A DNA stretch of 64,000 bases from Ailurus styani (taxonomy: Eukaryota > Chordata > Mammalia > Carnivora > Ailuridae). Below, piece by piece: positions 19,615 to 28,870 of this stretch. The DNA lies in contig LNAC01001208.1 of the NCBI GenBank assembly GCA_002007465.1, forward strand, positions 227,055 to 291,054. The letters are read 5' to 3'. A program made the translations under genes and the position numbers. The notes under the pieces were generated by a model. The model was not told the DNA's origin. It did not search any database and worked only from the letters and a program-made list of their open reading frames with translations. Positions within the stretch are counted from its first letter, which is position 1. Each line of letters starts with the position of its first letter.

Positions 19615-20820
19615 GAGAGGCATGTATCTGGTTTGTCTCCTGGACTCCAGGCAGGGCTCCATTCCAGCCACATGTAAGACCATCTTTTATTAATTAATTA
19701 ATTTTCTTTAAAAGTCTTACACTCCTGTATTTGCTTAGGAATATGGAGAAAAGAATTGAGACAGGACTGAACATTCTTAGTTTTGGTCCATTCTCAAACA
19801 GCACATAACTTCCCCGTGATTTGATGGAATATTTGCATTTAAGAGAAGCATCTGTTAGCTTGGTTTCTGGAATGTGCTTTCACTCTCAACCCGTCCAGTC
19901 TGCCTCTCCCAGCTTCTAAAAATATGATCTTATTTTTATTCTCCTTTCAACTTGAAACGGACATTGAATACAGACATCTCATACCATTTACACCCAGAAG
20001 GCTGTCAGCAGAGGTGCTTGGGGGAGAGTGTGTTTAATCTTGAGAAGGAAACAGAATGTATACACACCCAGCAAACTGAAATGTTTTACCTTGGCTCTGG
20101 CTTCTACCGCCTCCACGTGTGGTAGCGGCTACCAAGACTTAGCTATGAATCTCCATCATTGTCAGAGTCCTGTTGACGGGAATAATTGCTAAGGTTTTCC
20201 TGCTTTGTAGACTCTGGGCCCAGCCAAGTTACCAAGTCATCAGTAGCCTAGACTGCTGGTTTAGTTCTGTTTGATGACTCCTCTTGGGATGACTATTTCA
20301 TGGCCAGTTTACTGGGGGTAGAAATCAACAGTACAACCTTATTCTCTGTTGGTCCCTTGTCTCCTAATGGTCCCTCCCATCCTCCCTCTTTGGTCTTTGG
20401 AGCATGATTGAAGTCATCCTAGCTCCTGTCAGTCCTTGAAGTGGCTTGGAGGTCAATGGAACAGTCACTGACAAAGTCATGCCTTCTTAGGGTGTGAACC
20501 ATATCATTGGTGTATCTGGCCTTCTGCCTAAACCACATGTCAGAAGGAATCATTGGCATCCCTAAGGGCAGAAGTGCATGCCACCTTGGGCTCTAGGGGT
20601 GCTGTCACTTGCTAAAGTGGTTTGTGCCTAGTAGAGTCAGATAATTCAATAACTATCAATATCTTCCCTGCTCCCAGAAGCCAGACCCCTAGAGCAAGAA
20701 ACTGTGCATGTGCTTTTCTCTCATAGCCTTTGAGAAAGGCCAAAGCACATATCCTCCAGTGACCTGGAGAAGGAAGAGAAGCCATTTTTACATTTTTATA
20801 GATTCACTGCTACTAGTTAT
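19615..20820. other. No recognised gene or repeat (1.2 kb)
   Basis: Moderate GC. Nothing assignable. Confidence 0.45.
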
Positions 20821-20821
20821 T

Positions 20822-20913
20822 CCTTCCCCTCTTCCTCCCCTTCTTCCTCCCTCTCTCTTCTCCCCCTCCCCCTTTTCCTTCTCTCTTTTCCTTCCACTTC
20901 CTTTTTCCTTTTC
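20822..20913. repeat. Pyrimidine-rich low-complexity tract
   Basis: Almost pure C/T for about 90 bp (CCTCTTCC, CCCTCTCTC, TTTTCCTTC). The proline/serine/phenylalanine-rich frame at 20708-21022 crosses it and is an artefact. Confidence 0.85.
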
Positions 20914-21059
20914 AATGACTTCCAGGTTCAAAACTAAAAAGGCCACAGGCTCTTATGCCACGTGCCACTGGCAGAGGCACGTTTGGTATGACTACTTTGG
21001 TACACTCTTTAATTATACCTAATAAAGCAGTGCCAGCAATGCCTGAGCTCATGGCCTTT

Positions 21060-21640
21060 TTAATTTTTATGTATAATATGATCCAGGACTTCCAATCCTA
21101 GGAACAAACCCAATAGGAATGCATACATTTGTGCATCAAGGGACATGTCCTAGAATGTTCCTAGCAGTGTTATTCATAAGAGCCCCCAAATGGAAATAAC
21201 ACCACTGTTCATCAGCCGTAGAACTGATGACTGATTTGTGTGATATGCACATAGTGCTGTACAACAGCAATGAGAATGAACAAAATAGAGCTATTTACAG
21301 TAACATGAATGAATCACACAAATGTATTTCTTAGCATAAGAATCCAGGCACTAAAGAGTGCTTATACTTGTGCTGAATCCAGTTACATAACATTTGGAAA
21401 CAAGAAACATTAATATATGGTGTTAGAGGCAGGATGCGGAGTGGTCTGAGTCTGGAAGGAGGCTTGGGGGAGTAGGCTTGGGGGTGGAGGCTGGCAATGC
21501 TCTGTCTCCTCATCTGGGAGCTGGTCCAGTTGTGTGTTCAGTCTGTGTGGGTTCATTGAGCCATACACTCGTCATTTGTGCACTTTCCTGTGTATATGTG
21601 TCTTTCTTCCGTGATTTTAAAAGATATGAAAAACAAAAAT
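21060..21640 (+). mobile_element. Old L1M 3' region, sense
   Basis: 'GTGTTATTCATAAGAGCCCCCAAATGGAAATAAC', 'GTAACATGAATGAATCACACAAATG' and 'GTGGGTTCATTGAGCCATACACTC...TTGTGCACTTTCCTG' are old L1M 3'UTR landmarks in order. Strongly diverged. Confidence 0.65.
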
Positions 21641-22283
21641 AGCCCATGGAAACAGAATTTGTGTACATGTTGTTTCTTTCCCTTGGACAAATTAGCTGTC
21701 TGCAGAGAGAAGAGAGATTGGCAAGCACCCCACTCACTCTCCAGACTTGGCAGGATCCTCTAGCCAGTGGGTCCCAGCTCCTTTCCCCAGTCTTCCACCC
21801 CAAACTCACATTTCCCCCTTCTGTCTAATCTGCATCACAGATGTACATCTGTCTCTCCTGCACCTTTCCCCCTCTACCATGATCCCGAAGGCTCTGGATC
21901 CATTTCCCTCACTGCTGCCCCCTGCAGTTTGGGGCCTTAACACTGCTAGCCTGATAACATCAGTAGCTGTGGGTACACGTTGAGGGCCTGGAAGCAGAAA
22001 CATAGCTTTCTCTTATCTCTCCATATCCCTGTGCTATCAGAAATCCCAATATTACTTATCTCCTTTGGATGACAGTGTTGAATGTTCTTACTTAACTATT
22101 AAAATGGAAATGGCATATTTATACTATGTTATAATCCACCCATCACTCAGACTTTTCTTAAGGTTCCCTGTGGGCTAGAGGATTTTCAGCCCACACTTCT
22201 TCAGGCAAGGTCATCAAACATATGACCTCAAAGTTTTGAAGAATGGACTGAACATTTTGTTTTCTTTTTGTGTTTGATAATTG
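21641..22283. other. No recognised gene
   Basis: Several overlapping frames of 60-99 codons lie on both strands around 21510-22003. None has recognisable domains, and the number of competing frames argues against any being real. Confidence 0.45.
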
Positions 22284-22510
22284 TATTCTTTCCTCTCTCT
22301 TTTTTTTTAAAGATTTTATTTATTTATTTCACAGAGGGAGAGAGATCACAAGTAGGCAGAGAGGCAGGCAGAGAGAGGGGGGGAAGCAGGCTCCCCACTG
22401 AGCAGGGAGCCTGATGCGGGCCTCGATCCCAGGACCCTGAGATCATGACCTGAGCCGTAAGCAGAGGCTTTAACCCACTGAGCCACCCAGGCGCCCTATT
22501 CTTTCCTTTC
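22284..22510 (-). mobile_element. CAN SINE (younger type) with target-site duplication, antisense
   Basis: Body about 22298-22496: 'AAAGATTTTATTTATTTATTTCACAGAGG', 'ATCACAAGTAGGCAGAGAGG', 'GGGAGCCTGATGCGGG' and 'AGCCACCCAGGCGCCC'. TATTCTTTCCTCTC/TATTCTTTCCTTTC at 22284-22297 and 22497-22510 is the target-site duplication. Confidence 0.94.
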
Positions 22511-22777
22511 TTGACATAAATTATCTAGTGGGGTGATTTTTCAAACTTCTTTTTATCTGGTGAGTTCTTCAAATGCTATCTAAATTAGAAACATGAGCAC
22601 TTAAGACAGTTTAGGGTGGAGTTATTGACCCCTTCCAGTCCCTCCTGGGGGGTCTCTGTGTTCAGGTCAGTATGCGGGCTCTGAGGAGCTCAGAATAGAA
22701 CATCAGGTATCTTGAGTGAAATGACCTGCTTGAGGTCCCTCTGGACAAAATAGCAGAGCCAGGTCAAAAGTCCCCTC
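22511..22777. other. Unassigned; weak MIR-like stretch at 22690-22770
   Basis: 'AAATGACCTGCTTGAGGTCCC...AGCAGAGCCAGGTC' loosely follows reverse-complement MIR. Otherwise nothing. Confidence 0.35.
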
Positions 22778-22822
22778 TGAGAAAGGGGAACCCTCCTACA
22801 CTGTTGGTGGGAATGAAAGCTG

Positions 22823-23191
22823 GTGCAGCCACTCTGGAAAACAGTATGGAGGTTCCTCAAAAAGTTGAAGATAGAGCTACCCTATGACCCAGCAATCGCA
22901 CTACTGGGTATTTACCCTAAAGATACAAATGTAGGGATCCGAAGGGGCACGTGCACCCAAAAGTTTATAGCAGCAATGTCCAAAATAGCCAAACTATGGA
23001 AAGAACCTAGATGCCCATCAACAGATGAATGGATAAAGATATGGTATATAGATACCATGGAATACTATGCAGCCATCAAAAGAAACAAAATCTTGCCGTT
23101 TGCAACAATGTGGGTGGAACTGGAGGGTATTATGCTAAATGAAATGAGTCAATCAGAGAAAGACAATTATCATATGATCTCTCTGATATGA
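22823..23191 (+). pseudogene. L1 ORF2 C-terminal fragment, open to its natural stop
   Basis: 122 codons ending '...SEKDNYHMISLI' stop. The blocks '[20 protein letters not shown]', 'KIAKLWKEPRCPSTDEWI' and 'MEYYAAIKRNKILPFATMW' are the conserved C-terminal segment of mammalian L1 ORF2p, downstream of the cysteine-rich domain. The Met at 22823 is internal to ORF2 and not a true start; upstream codons are lost by 5' truncation. The endonuclease and reverse transcriptase are absent, so the element cannot mobilise itself. It is intact because it is young, not because it is under selection. Confidence 0.9.
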
Positions 23192-23435
23192 GAAATTTGA
23201 GGGGCAGGGTGGGGGGGTCATAGGGGATAGGGAGGGAAAAAAATGAAACGAGATGGGATCAGGAAGGAGACAAACCGTAAGAGACTCTTAATCTCACGAA
23301 ACAAACTGAGGGTTACTGCGGGGTGGGGGTTAGGGATAGGGTGGCTGGGTTATGGACATTGGGGAGTACTTGTGCTTTGGTGAGTGCTGTGAAATGTGTA
23401 AGCCTGATGATTCACAGACCTGTACTCCTGGGGCA

Positions 23436-23472
<37 letters not shown>
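23436..23472. repeat. (AAT)n microsatellite in the L1 3' end
   Basis: About 12 AAT units between the L1 3'UTR and its A-tail. It codes the poly-Asn run in the overlapping frame and is likely length-variable. Confidence 0.95.
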
Positions 23473-23549
23473 TTATATGTTTAAAAAAAATAAGAGCAGT
23501 GATAGCACCAGAAGCTGGAAAAGTACAGGTTTCCTAGAGCGTTGAAGGG

Positions 23550-23627
23550 ATGATGGCCCTGCCAAAACCTTGGTTTTGGATTTCTGGCTTCTAGAACTGT
23601 GAAAGAATATATTTCTGTTGTTTTAAG
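23550..23627 (+). mobile_element. MLT1-type LTR 3' fragment, sense
   Basis: 'CCCTGCCAAAACCTTGGTTTTGG', 'TTCTGGCTTCTAGAACTGTGA' and 'ATATTTCTGTTGTTTTAAG' match the 3' part of MLT1 (CCTGCCGACACCTTGAT ... CCAGAACTGTGAGAAAATAAATTTCTGTTGTTTAAG). Non-coding. Confidence 0.6.
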
Positions 23628-24045
23628 TAAAAAAAAGAAAAATCCCTCTCCCAAACCAGGGCTCTTATACCTCTTCATCATGGGAGAGGTTCTGGTTTCC
23701 TGTCTTACTTCAGTGGCTGCAATTGACATCTCCTTCAGCGTTTGAGTTTTGAGTTCTTGAAGCCCCGTCCCTCCTCAGATGTTTGTAATCTCTGTTTTAG
23801 GCCTAGGAGTTTCCTGCTAGAACCAGGTGCTGGGACATTAGAACTTTCCTCCAGGAACTTGAACATTGGCTTCAAAGTTCAGGGATTCTGGAGTAGGTTC
23901 TGCACAGATTGGCGACAGAAAGACCAAGGGAGTTTGTAATCTGGGAAACTGATCCAGCCTTCCATCTTCTGAATTAGTTTCATGAAGTCAGTGAAATTGT
24001 TGTATAGTGAGTTTCATCTTTGAATACACTATTTAATCCTTTAAA
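23628..24045. other. No recognised gene
   Basis: Nothing assignable. Confidence 0.45.
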
Positions 24046-24080
24046 GTGTGTGTGTGTATGTGTGTGTGTGTGTGTGTGTG
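24046..24080. repeat. (TG)n microsatellite
   Basis: About 17 TG units with one TATG interruption. It gives poly-Val/Cys or Thr/His runs in overlapping frames. Confidence 0.95.
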
Positions 24081-24754
24081 GCCAAAGCCCCACTAGCCAA
24101 AGATCCAGAAACACTCCTGGAGGAACAAGGTCAGGTTTGTTTAACTTTCTGCAGCAGAAGGGGATGGCCCACACTGGGGGAGTTGGAAGTGTCTCAGTAA
24201 GAGGAAATTGAGAGAGGCTTCCCATGGGATGTGGGGCTTGTTGGGTGATTCTAAAGATGGTTTAGGGACACGGGGGCTAGTTCTAGATGGGATGCTTTAA
24301 GGATGTAGGAACAACCCTATTACTGAGTGTCTTGGCAATTGTTATTCAGGAGGCAAAAGGATTAAAATGGGGCTAAAGTTGTCACTGGTAAAGGAACAAA
24401 GGTTAATTATTAGTTATTTTTGTGGTTGCAGAGTGTACTTTATCTCTAATGTGGTTTAGATATGATTAAGGAGAGGTCTTGTTTCTGTCTTGTTTCACCC
24501 AGTGTCTTTGTCTGAATATTATTTATATTCTGCAAAAGTTGTTTACACTCAGTTGGTAGCACTACACCTGTTTGCTGCTTGATGTCTACTGGAATGGCTG
24601 TTCTTTAAACACACACAACACACTCGCACATATAGTTATGTCCAGAACCATTTTCGTATTTATATAATGTGGGCATGTCATTAAATGATGCAGTTTATTT
24701 CCAAGTACCTGGTATGATGTGTCTAAGATATGCAACCTGAAGAGACAGTCTTGC
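24081..24754. other. No recognised gene
   Basis: Nothing assignable. A short CA-rich stretch lies at about 24608-24628. Confidence 0.45.
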
Positions 24755-24915
24755 ATAGAAGCTAATCACAGACAGACCAAGGGTTCTACTCCTTTAACCA
24801 AATTTCTTCACTAAAGTCTCAGCTTGCTCATCCCTAAAATGGGAATAATAATACCTGTGACATAGATCTGTAAGAAGTTAACAGACATGTGCCTGAAAAA
24901 TGATAGCAAATGCCA
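24755..24915 (+). mobile_element. MIR SINE remnant, sense
   Basis: 'TCTACTCCTTTAACCAAATTTCTTCAC', 'CTCAGCTTGCTCATCCCTAAAATGGGAATAATAATACC' and 'GTAAGAAGTTAACAG' follow the MIR core (CAGTTTCCTCATCTGTAAAATGGGGATAATAATAGTACC). Confidence 0.75.
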
Positions 24916-25406
24916 GGGAACAGTAATGAGCATACACATGGGTAACCCCTTTGATCCCCACGACCATCTCTAAAGTGGGGACCCAGATGACCAGGCCAGA
25001 ATTTTGGCAGGGCAGCCTGATGCCAGAGCCTAGATCTTACAATTTCATTCTGCTTCCTGGTACTTGGCAGGGAAAGCAGACCCCTGTCTGAGACACGTGT
25101 GTGTCCCAATGAGGGCAAAGCCCTGCTCCCATTATGATGGGAAAGTCCAGTGTATTCAGCTTGCCACTGGGTAGCTGACTATTACCATATTTAGCATTGG
25201 CTGGAGCCAATGAAAGCCAGAGTTAAGGAGGTCATTGATGCTGTGTACACATGCCACTTTCTAGGGAAAGCCATTTAGAGAGGGTAGAGAGTCACACATT
25301 GTTTTGTGAAGTCTCCAAATCTAGGACCCCTGCTCTGGGATTTTCTAACTAGTCTGTGATATTTTCACATTTCTATGCTCTTCCCCTTCTGTCTCAGTGG
25401 AGCCCT
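24916..25406. other. No recognised gene
   Basis: Nothing assignable. Confidence 0.45.
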
Positions 25407-26044
25407 CTTTTTTTATTTTTATTATTTTTTTTAATTTTTATTATTTGCCCCAGGGGTACAGGTCTGTGAATCATCAGGCTTACACCTTTCACAGCATTCA
25501 CCAAAGCACAAACCCTCCCCAATGTCCATAACCCATCCACCCTATCCCTACCCTCCCACCCCCCAGTAACCCTCAGTTTGTTTTGTGAGATTAGGAGTCT
25601 CTTATGGTTTGTGTCCTTCCCCATCCCATCTTGTTTCATTATTTTTCCCTCCCTACCCCCCACGACCCCCCACCCTGCCCCTCAAGTTCCTCATATCAGA
25701 GAGATCATATGATAATTGTCTTTCTCTGATTGACTTATTTCGCTCAGCATAATACCCTCCAGTTCCATCCATGTCGTTGCAAACGGCAAGATTTTGTTTC
25801 TTTTGATAGCTGCATAGTATTCCATTGTATATATATACCACCTCTTCTTTATCCATTCATTTGCTGATGGACATCTAGGTTCTTTCCATAGTTTGGCTAT
25901 TGTGGACATCGCTGCTATAAACATTCAGGTGCACGTGCCCCTGAGGATCACTACCTTTGTGTCTTTAGGGTAAATACCCAGTAGTGCGATTGCTGGGTCG
26001 TATGGTAGCTCCATTTTCAACTTTTTGAGGAATCTCCATACTGT
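25407..26044 (-). mobile_element. Young 5'-truncated L1 3' end, antisense
   Basis: Full 3'UTR plus about 350 bp of ORF2. It opens with a long T-rich tail, then 'TTATTATTTGCCCCAGGGGTACAGG', and continues co-linear with the L1 at 22.78-23.49 kb read on the other strand to 'AATCTCCATACTGTT', where it stops abruptly. A target-site duplication is not obvious. Confidence 0.95.
25691..25924 (-). pseudogene. L1 ORF2 C-terminal fragment
   Basis: 77 codons, 'STIAKLWKEPRCPSANEWI' to '...SEKDNYHMISLI' stop: the same C-terminal ORF2 segment as at 22823-23191 but on the other strand, with a single-residue insertion after EWI (KKRWYIYT against KIWYIDT) and other substitutions. The Met start is internal. 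It has no enzymatic domain and no function expected. Confidence 0.88.
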
Positions 26045-26359
26045 TGAGAAATGTTTGTATTTTAACATTATTATTTAAAGTGCTACTGTGTCAAGCGTGG
26101 CTCATTCCTCTGTGACCACGTTAAGTTGGACGCGCGGGAGCAGAGATCATTATTTGATTTTACTTCTTGACTCTTGAGAACCACACCTGGAGTAGCTGGC
26201 TTGCCTCCCAGNCCACACCTGGAGTCGCTGGCTTGCCTCCCAGGTGGATGTGGAAACCCCATGGAGATTCACAGAGGAATTTGGGGAAAGGCTGATTTGC
26301 AATAATTCTCAGAAAATTTCCATAAGATAAGCTTTTTAGGAAAAAGACACAGCACTGAA
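26045..26359. other. Unassigned; contains a one-N assembly join with a 31-bp repeat
   Basis: Base 26212 is N. CCACACCTGGAGT(A/C)GCTGG... occurs as 31-bp copies immediately before (26181-26211) and after (26213-26243) it, with one mismatch. This looks like contig ends that overlap but were not merged. Confidence 0.8.
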
Positions 26360-26480
26360 GTCTGGAAATCCTGGATTCAAAGCCAGGCTCTACCAAGTCC
26401 TAGAGGTTGTGATTTGGGGCAAGTTACCAAGCCCCGGCTTTCTTCCTTTGTAAATTAGGAACAATTTAGAGTGACTCCTT
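26360..26480 (+). mobile_element. MIR SINE remnant, sense
   Basis: 'TTCAAAGCCAGGCTCTACCAAG', 'GGGGCAAGTTACCAAGCC' and 'CTTCCTTTGTAAATTAGGAACAAT' match the MIR core in order. Confidence 0.65.
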
Positions 26481-28659
26481 ACCACGCACCCACTCCCCCC
26501 AACCAGGTTTGTTGGGAATTTAAATTTGATCATTCAGGTTTATCACAATAAGGTTCTAGTGGGCGTCAGCTATGCTGCTTTTGTCCTACGCACTGCCCCA
26601 TGAAGCATGAGAGCCCGCCAGTCATCTCTGCATCATCCCTGCCCCTTGTCAAAACTGCAGAGTCAATTGTTGTATGTCTTGTTAAGGGGTCTCAGGGTCT
26701 GAGCCTCCCAAGAGGAAGCCAGACATAAAAAAGTAGAGATGTTGTATAAAGCTGTGGCTTTTTGCCAGTGAAGCCCACCACATCAATCTGCAAAGTTGTG
26801 GTTCATTATTGTCAGGATGATGCAAGTAGTCTTAATGACATGGCAGGGACTCTGAGCAATGATTCTTAATAAAGGTTCCATGGCTAGGTTCAATATCACC
26901 CACTGCACGGGTTTATTCATCTCCTTCCTGAGCTCAATCATGCATATCCAAACTGTACTTGTGTTTCCTAAACCCATCTGAAGGGAGGATTGTTTTGTGG
27001 GCATCCTGGCTTGTAGCCAAGACATGGGCCTGCCTCCTCCAGCAAGAAAAACTGACCAAGGTGGAGAGCAAAGTTGAAAAGCTGATGTTCCTCAAGGAAT
27101 ACGAGCCAATGGCTTGAAATAGCTTGAACTGAACAATTTCTCTGTGTATTATCCACAGAGTTTAATAATGTGCTAAGGAGATTGGTTCTGTGCCCCTTCC
27201 ATGGAGTTAAATGACTACAAACTTGTTCTGCCATGACCTTGTCTCTGACTAGCGCAGCCTCATGGAAAGCTCTCTACTCTAAATATTTATAATTCTCATA
27301 GTAGGTTAATAACTGCTACTATGCCTAGCCAACAGCCGTTCTTGCTGGCAGAGATATGCCTCCTCCTCTGCAGAAGGCCAGATACTCACTTTCCCAGACA
27401 TCCTTTCACTTGTGTATTGACCCAATCTTGACCAATGGAACCAGAGGAGCAGTCAGCTAAGGGTTTGGGAGAAGGATTTTCCTCAGTATTCAAAGAGTAG
27501 CTCAGGGGAGGAAATACCCCTCTGCCTGCACTGCAACTATGTATATGAGGAGGCAAAGTCAGCTATCTGGTGGCCCAGAAGGTAAAGCCAAGAGCATCAG
27601 AGAAGCACACTGGAGTCTTGACATGAATGAACCAAACTTGGAGCTGCCTACCCCTGAATTTCCTGCTATATGAGCGAATCCACACACTTTCAGTTGATTG
27701 TGGCAGACGCTGCTATTTATGTAAAAGTATTCACCCACATTCCTTGCTTTAAGAATCACAATTTTATTTATTTGGGAGGAGATTCTCTTAGCTTCTTTGC
27801 TAGAGAGGGAGGGAGGTGTATAAATTATCCTGAACAGCAGGATGTAAAGGAAAGCCTTCCAGAAGGTTTTGAGAAATAGTCTTCTTTTCTAATAGAGAAA
27901 TATGTGAGCAGAAAGGTCTGCCACCCTCTTCTCCTTTGAAAACAGTTGTATGAGGTCACATTCCCTGAGACTTTGGCCATTCTCTTAGGGCCAGCAGAGG
28001 ATCAGAGAGAACTGTAGAGGAGGCGCTAATAAGCTGCTGAGCTGACCCCAAGCTATGTGCATTTAGGGTTTTCAATAAAAACCATTTAGTATTATTTAAT
28101 TTGTAGCCATGGTTGGGCATTTACATGGCAAAAAGGGGGAAAAATTGCTCAAGCTTAACCCAGGGCCCTAGAGGGCTAGTGAGGGGAGAGGGGTATATTT
28201 TAAGACTGATGCAGATTAGTTTTCAAGTCCAAACAAAAGGGATGCACACCATGTTCTTTAAAGAGGAAAGGAGAACTAGAAAGAACCAAAATACCTAGGC
28301 AAGTGACAGAACAGTTCCCTTGGTTAGGGACTCTGAAACTCAAGGCTGCCTAGGACTCTGGTCTGGTCACAGAATGTGACACAAGGTAGGGGACATCCCA
28401 GATGACCACTAGAATAGCTGAGGACAGGAAGACTGGGGTGAGGCTGGGCACCTAGTGACCTGGAGCCTGCATCATAAATGGTAGGAGAGGAGAGGCAGCT
28501 GTTGTCCCCAAGAGGCTGGACACAGCCATCTCTGAAGGAGTAGGGGAAAGTAGAGGTGAGTTTCAGTGATTTGCTGATGAAGGTTAAGTCAGTGACTGTT
28601 TTATCACCCAAATCCACAGCTCTGGACTATGCCACCAGACTGGTATGGTTTGGCAAAAT
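26481..28659. other. Repeat-poor sequence, no recognised gene (2.2 kb)
   Basis: No exon-like frame and no young repeat. 27.3-27.5 kb ('CACTTTCCCAGACATCC', 'TTGACCAATGGAACCAGAGG') may be a very old DNA-transposon or LTR relic, which I cannot name. Confidence 0.45.
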
Positions 28660-28684
28660 AATTGATGCCTCTGTGTTTATCTAC

Positions 28685-28780
28685 ATCTCCCCTGCTAGTT
28701 TGTAAACACCTTAGAGGCAGGAACTTTAGTGATGTGTCTCTGATTGCCCTGTGTGTGGGCATCAAATACTTGATTTTTAA
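28685..28780 (+). mobile_element. L2-like 3' fragment, sense
   Basis: 'GTTTGTAAACACCTTAGAGGCAGGAAC...GTCTCTGATTGCCC' follows the L2 3'UTR motif 'TGTAAGCTCCTTGAGGGCAGGGAC'. Confidence 0.5.
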
Positions 28781-28784
28781 ATTT

Positions 28785-28870
28785 AATTCAACAAATATTT
28801 ATTGAGCCCATACTCTGCTCTAGGCACCAGACCATGCACTGAGGATTCAGCAATGAACATTTTTTGCAAG
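28785..28870 (-). mobile_element. L2 3' end, antisense
   Basis: 'TTCAACAAATATTTATTGAGCCC', 'ATACTCTGCTCTAGGCACC' and 'CAGCAATGAAC' is the reverse complement of the L2 tail. It lies directly next to the sense copy just upstream, in inverted orientation. Confidence 0.6.

Larger units (their letters stand above)
22778..23491 (+). mobile_element. Young 5'-truncated L1, ORF2 C-terminus plus 3'UTR
   Basis: Starts abruptly at 'GAGAAAGGGGAACCCTCCTACACTG' and runs through the end of ORF2 and a G-rich 3'UTR ('CTGTGAAATGTGTAAGCCTGATGATTC', 'ACTCCTGGGGCAAATAAT') to an (AAT)n run and A-tail. It is the least decayed L1 in the window: the terminal ORF2 frame is open to its natural stop. No clear target-site duplication. 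Confidence 0.95.

Noticed and set aside
20708..21022. 104-codon frame with a Pro/Ser/Phe-rich centre
   Set aside because: It spans a pure pyrimidine tract; the composition explains the frame.
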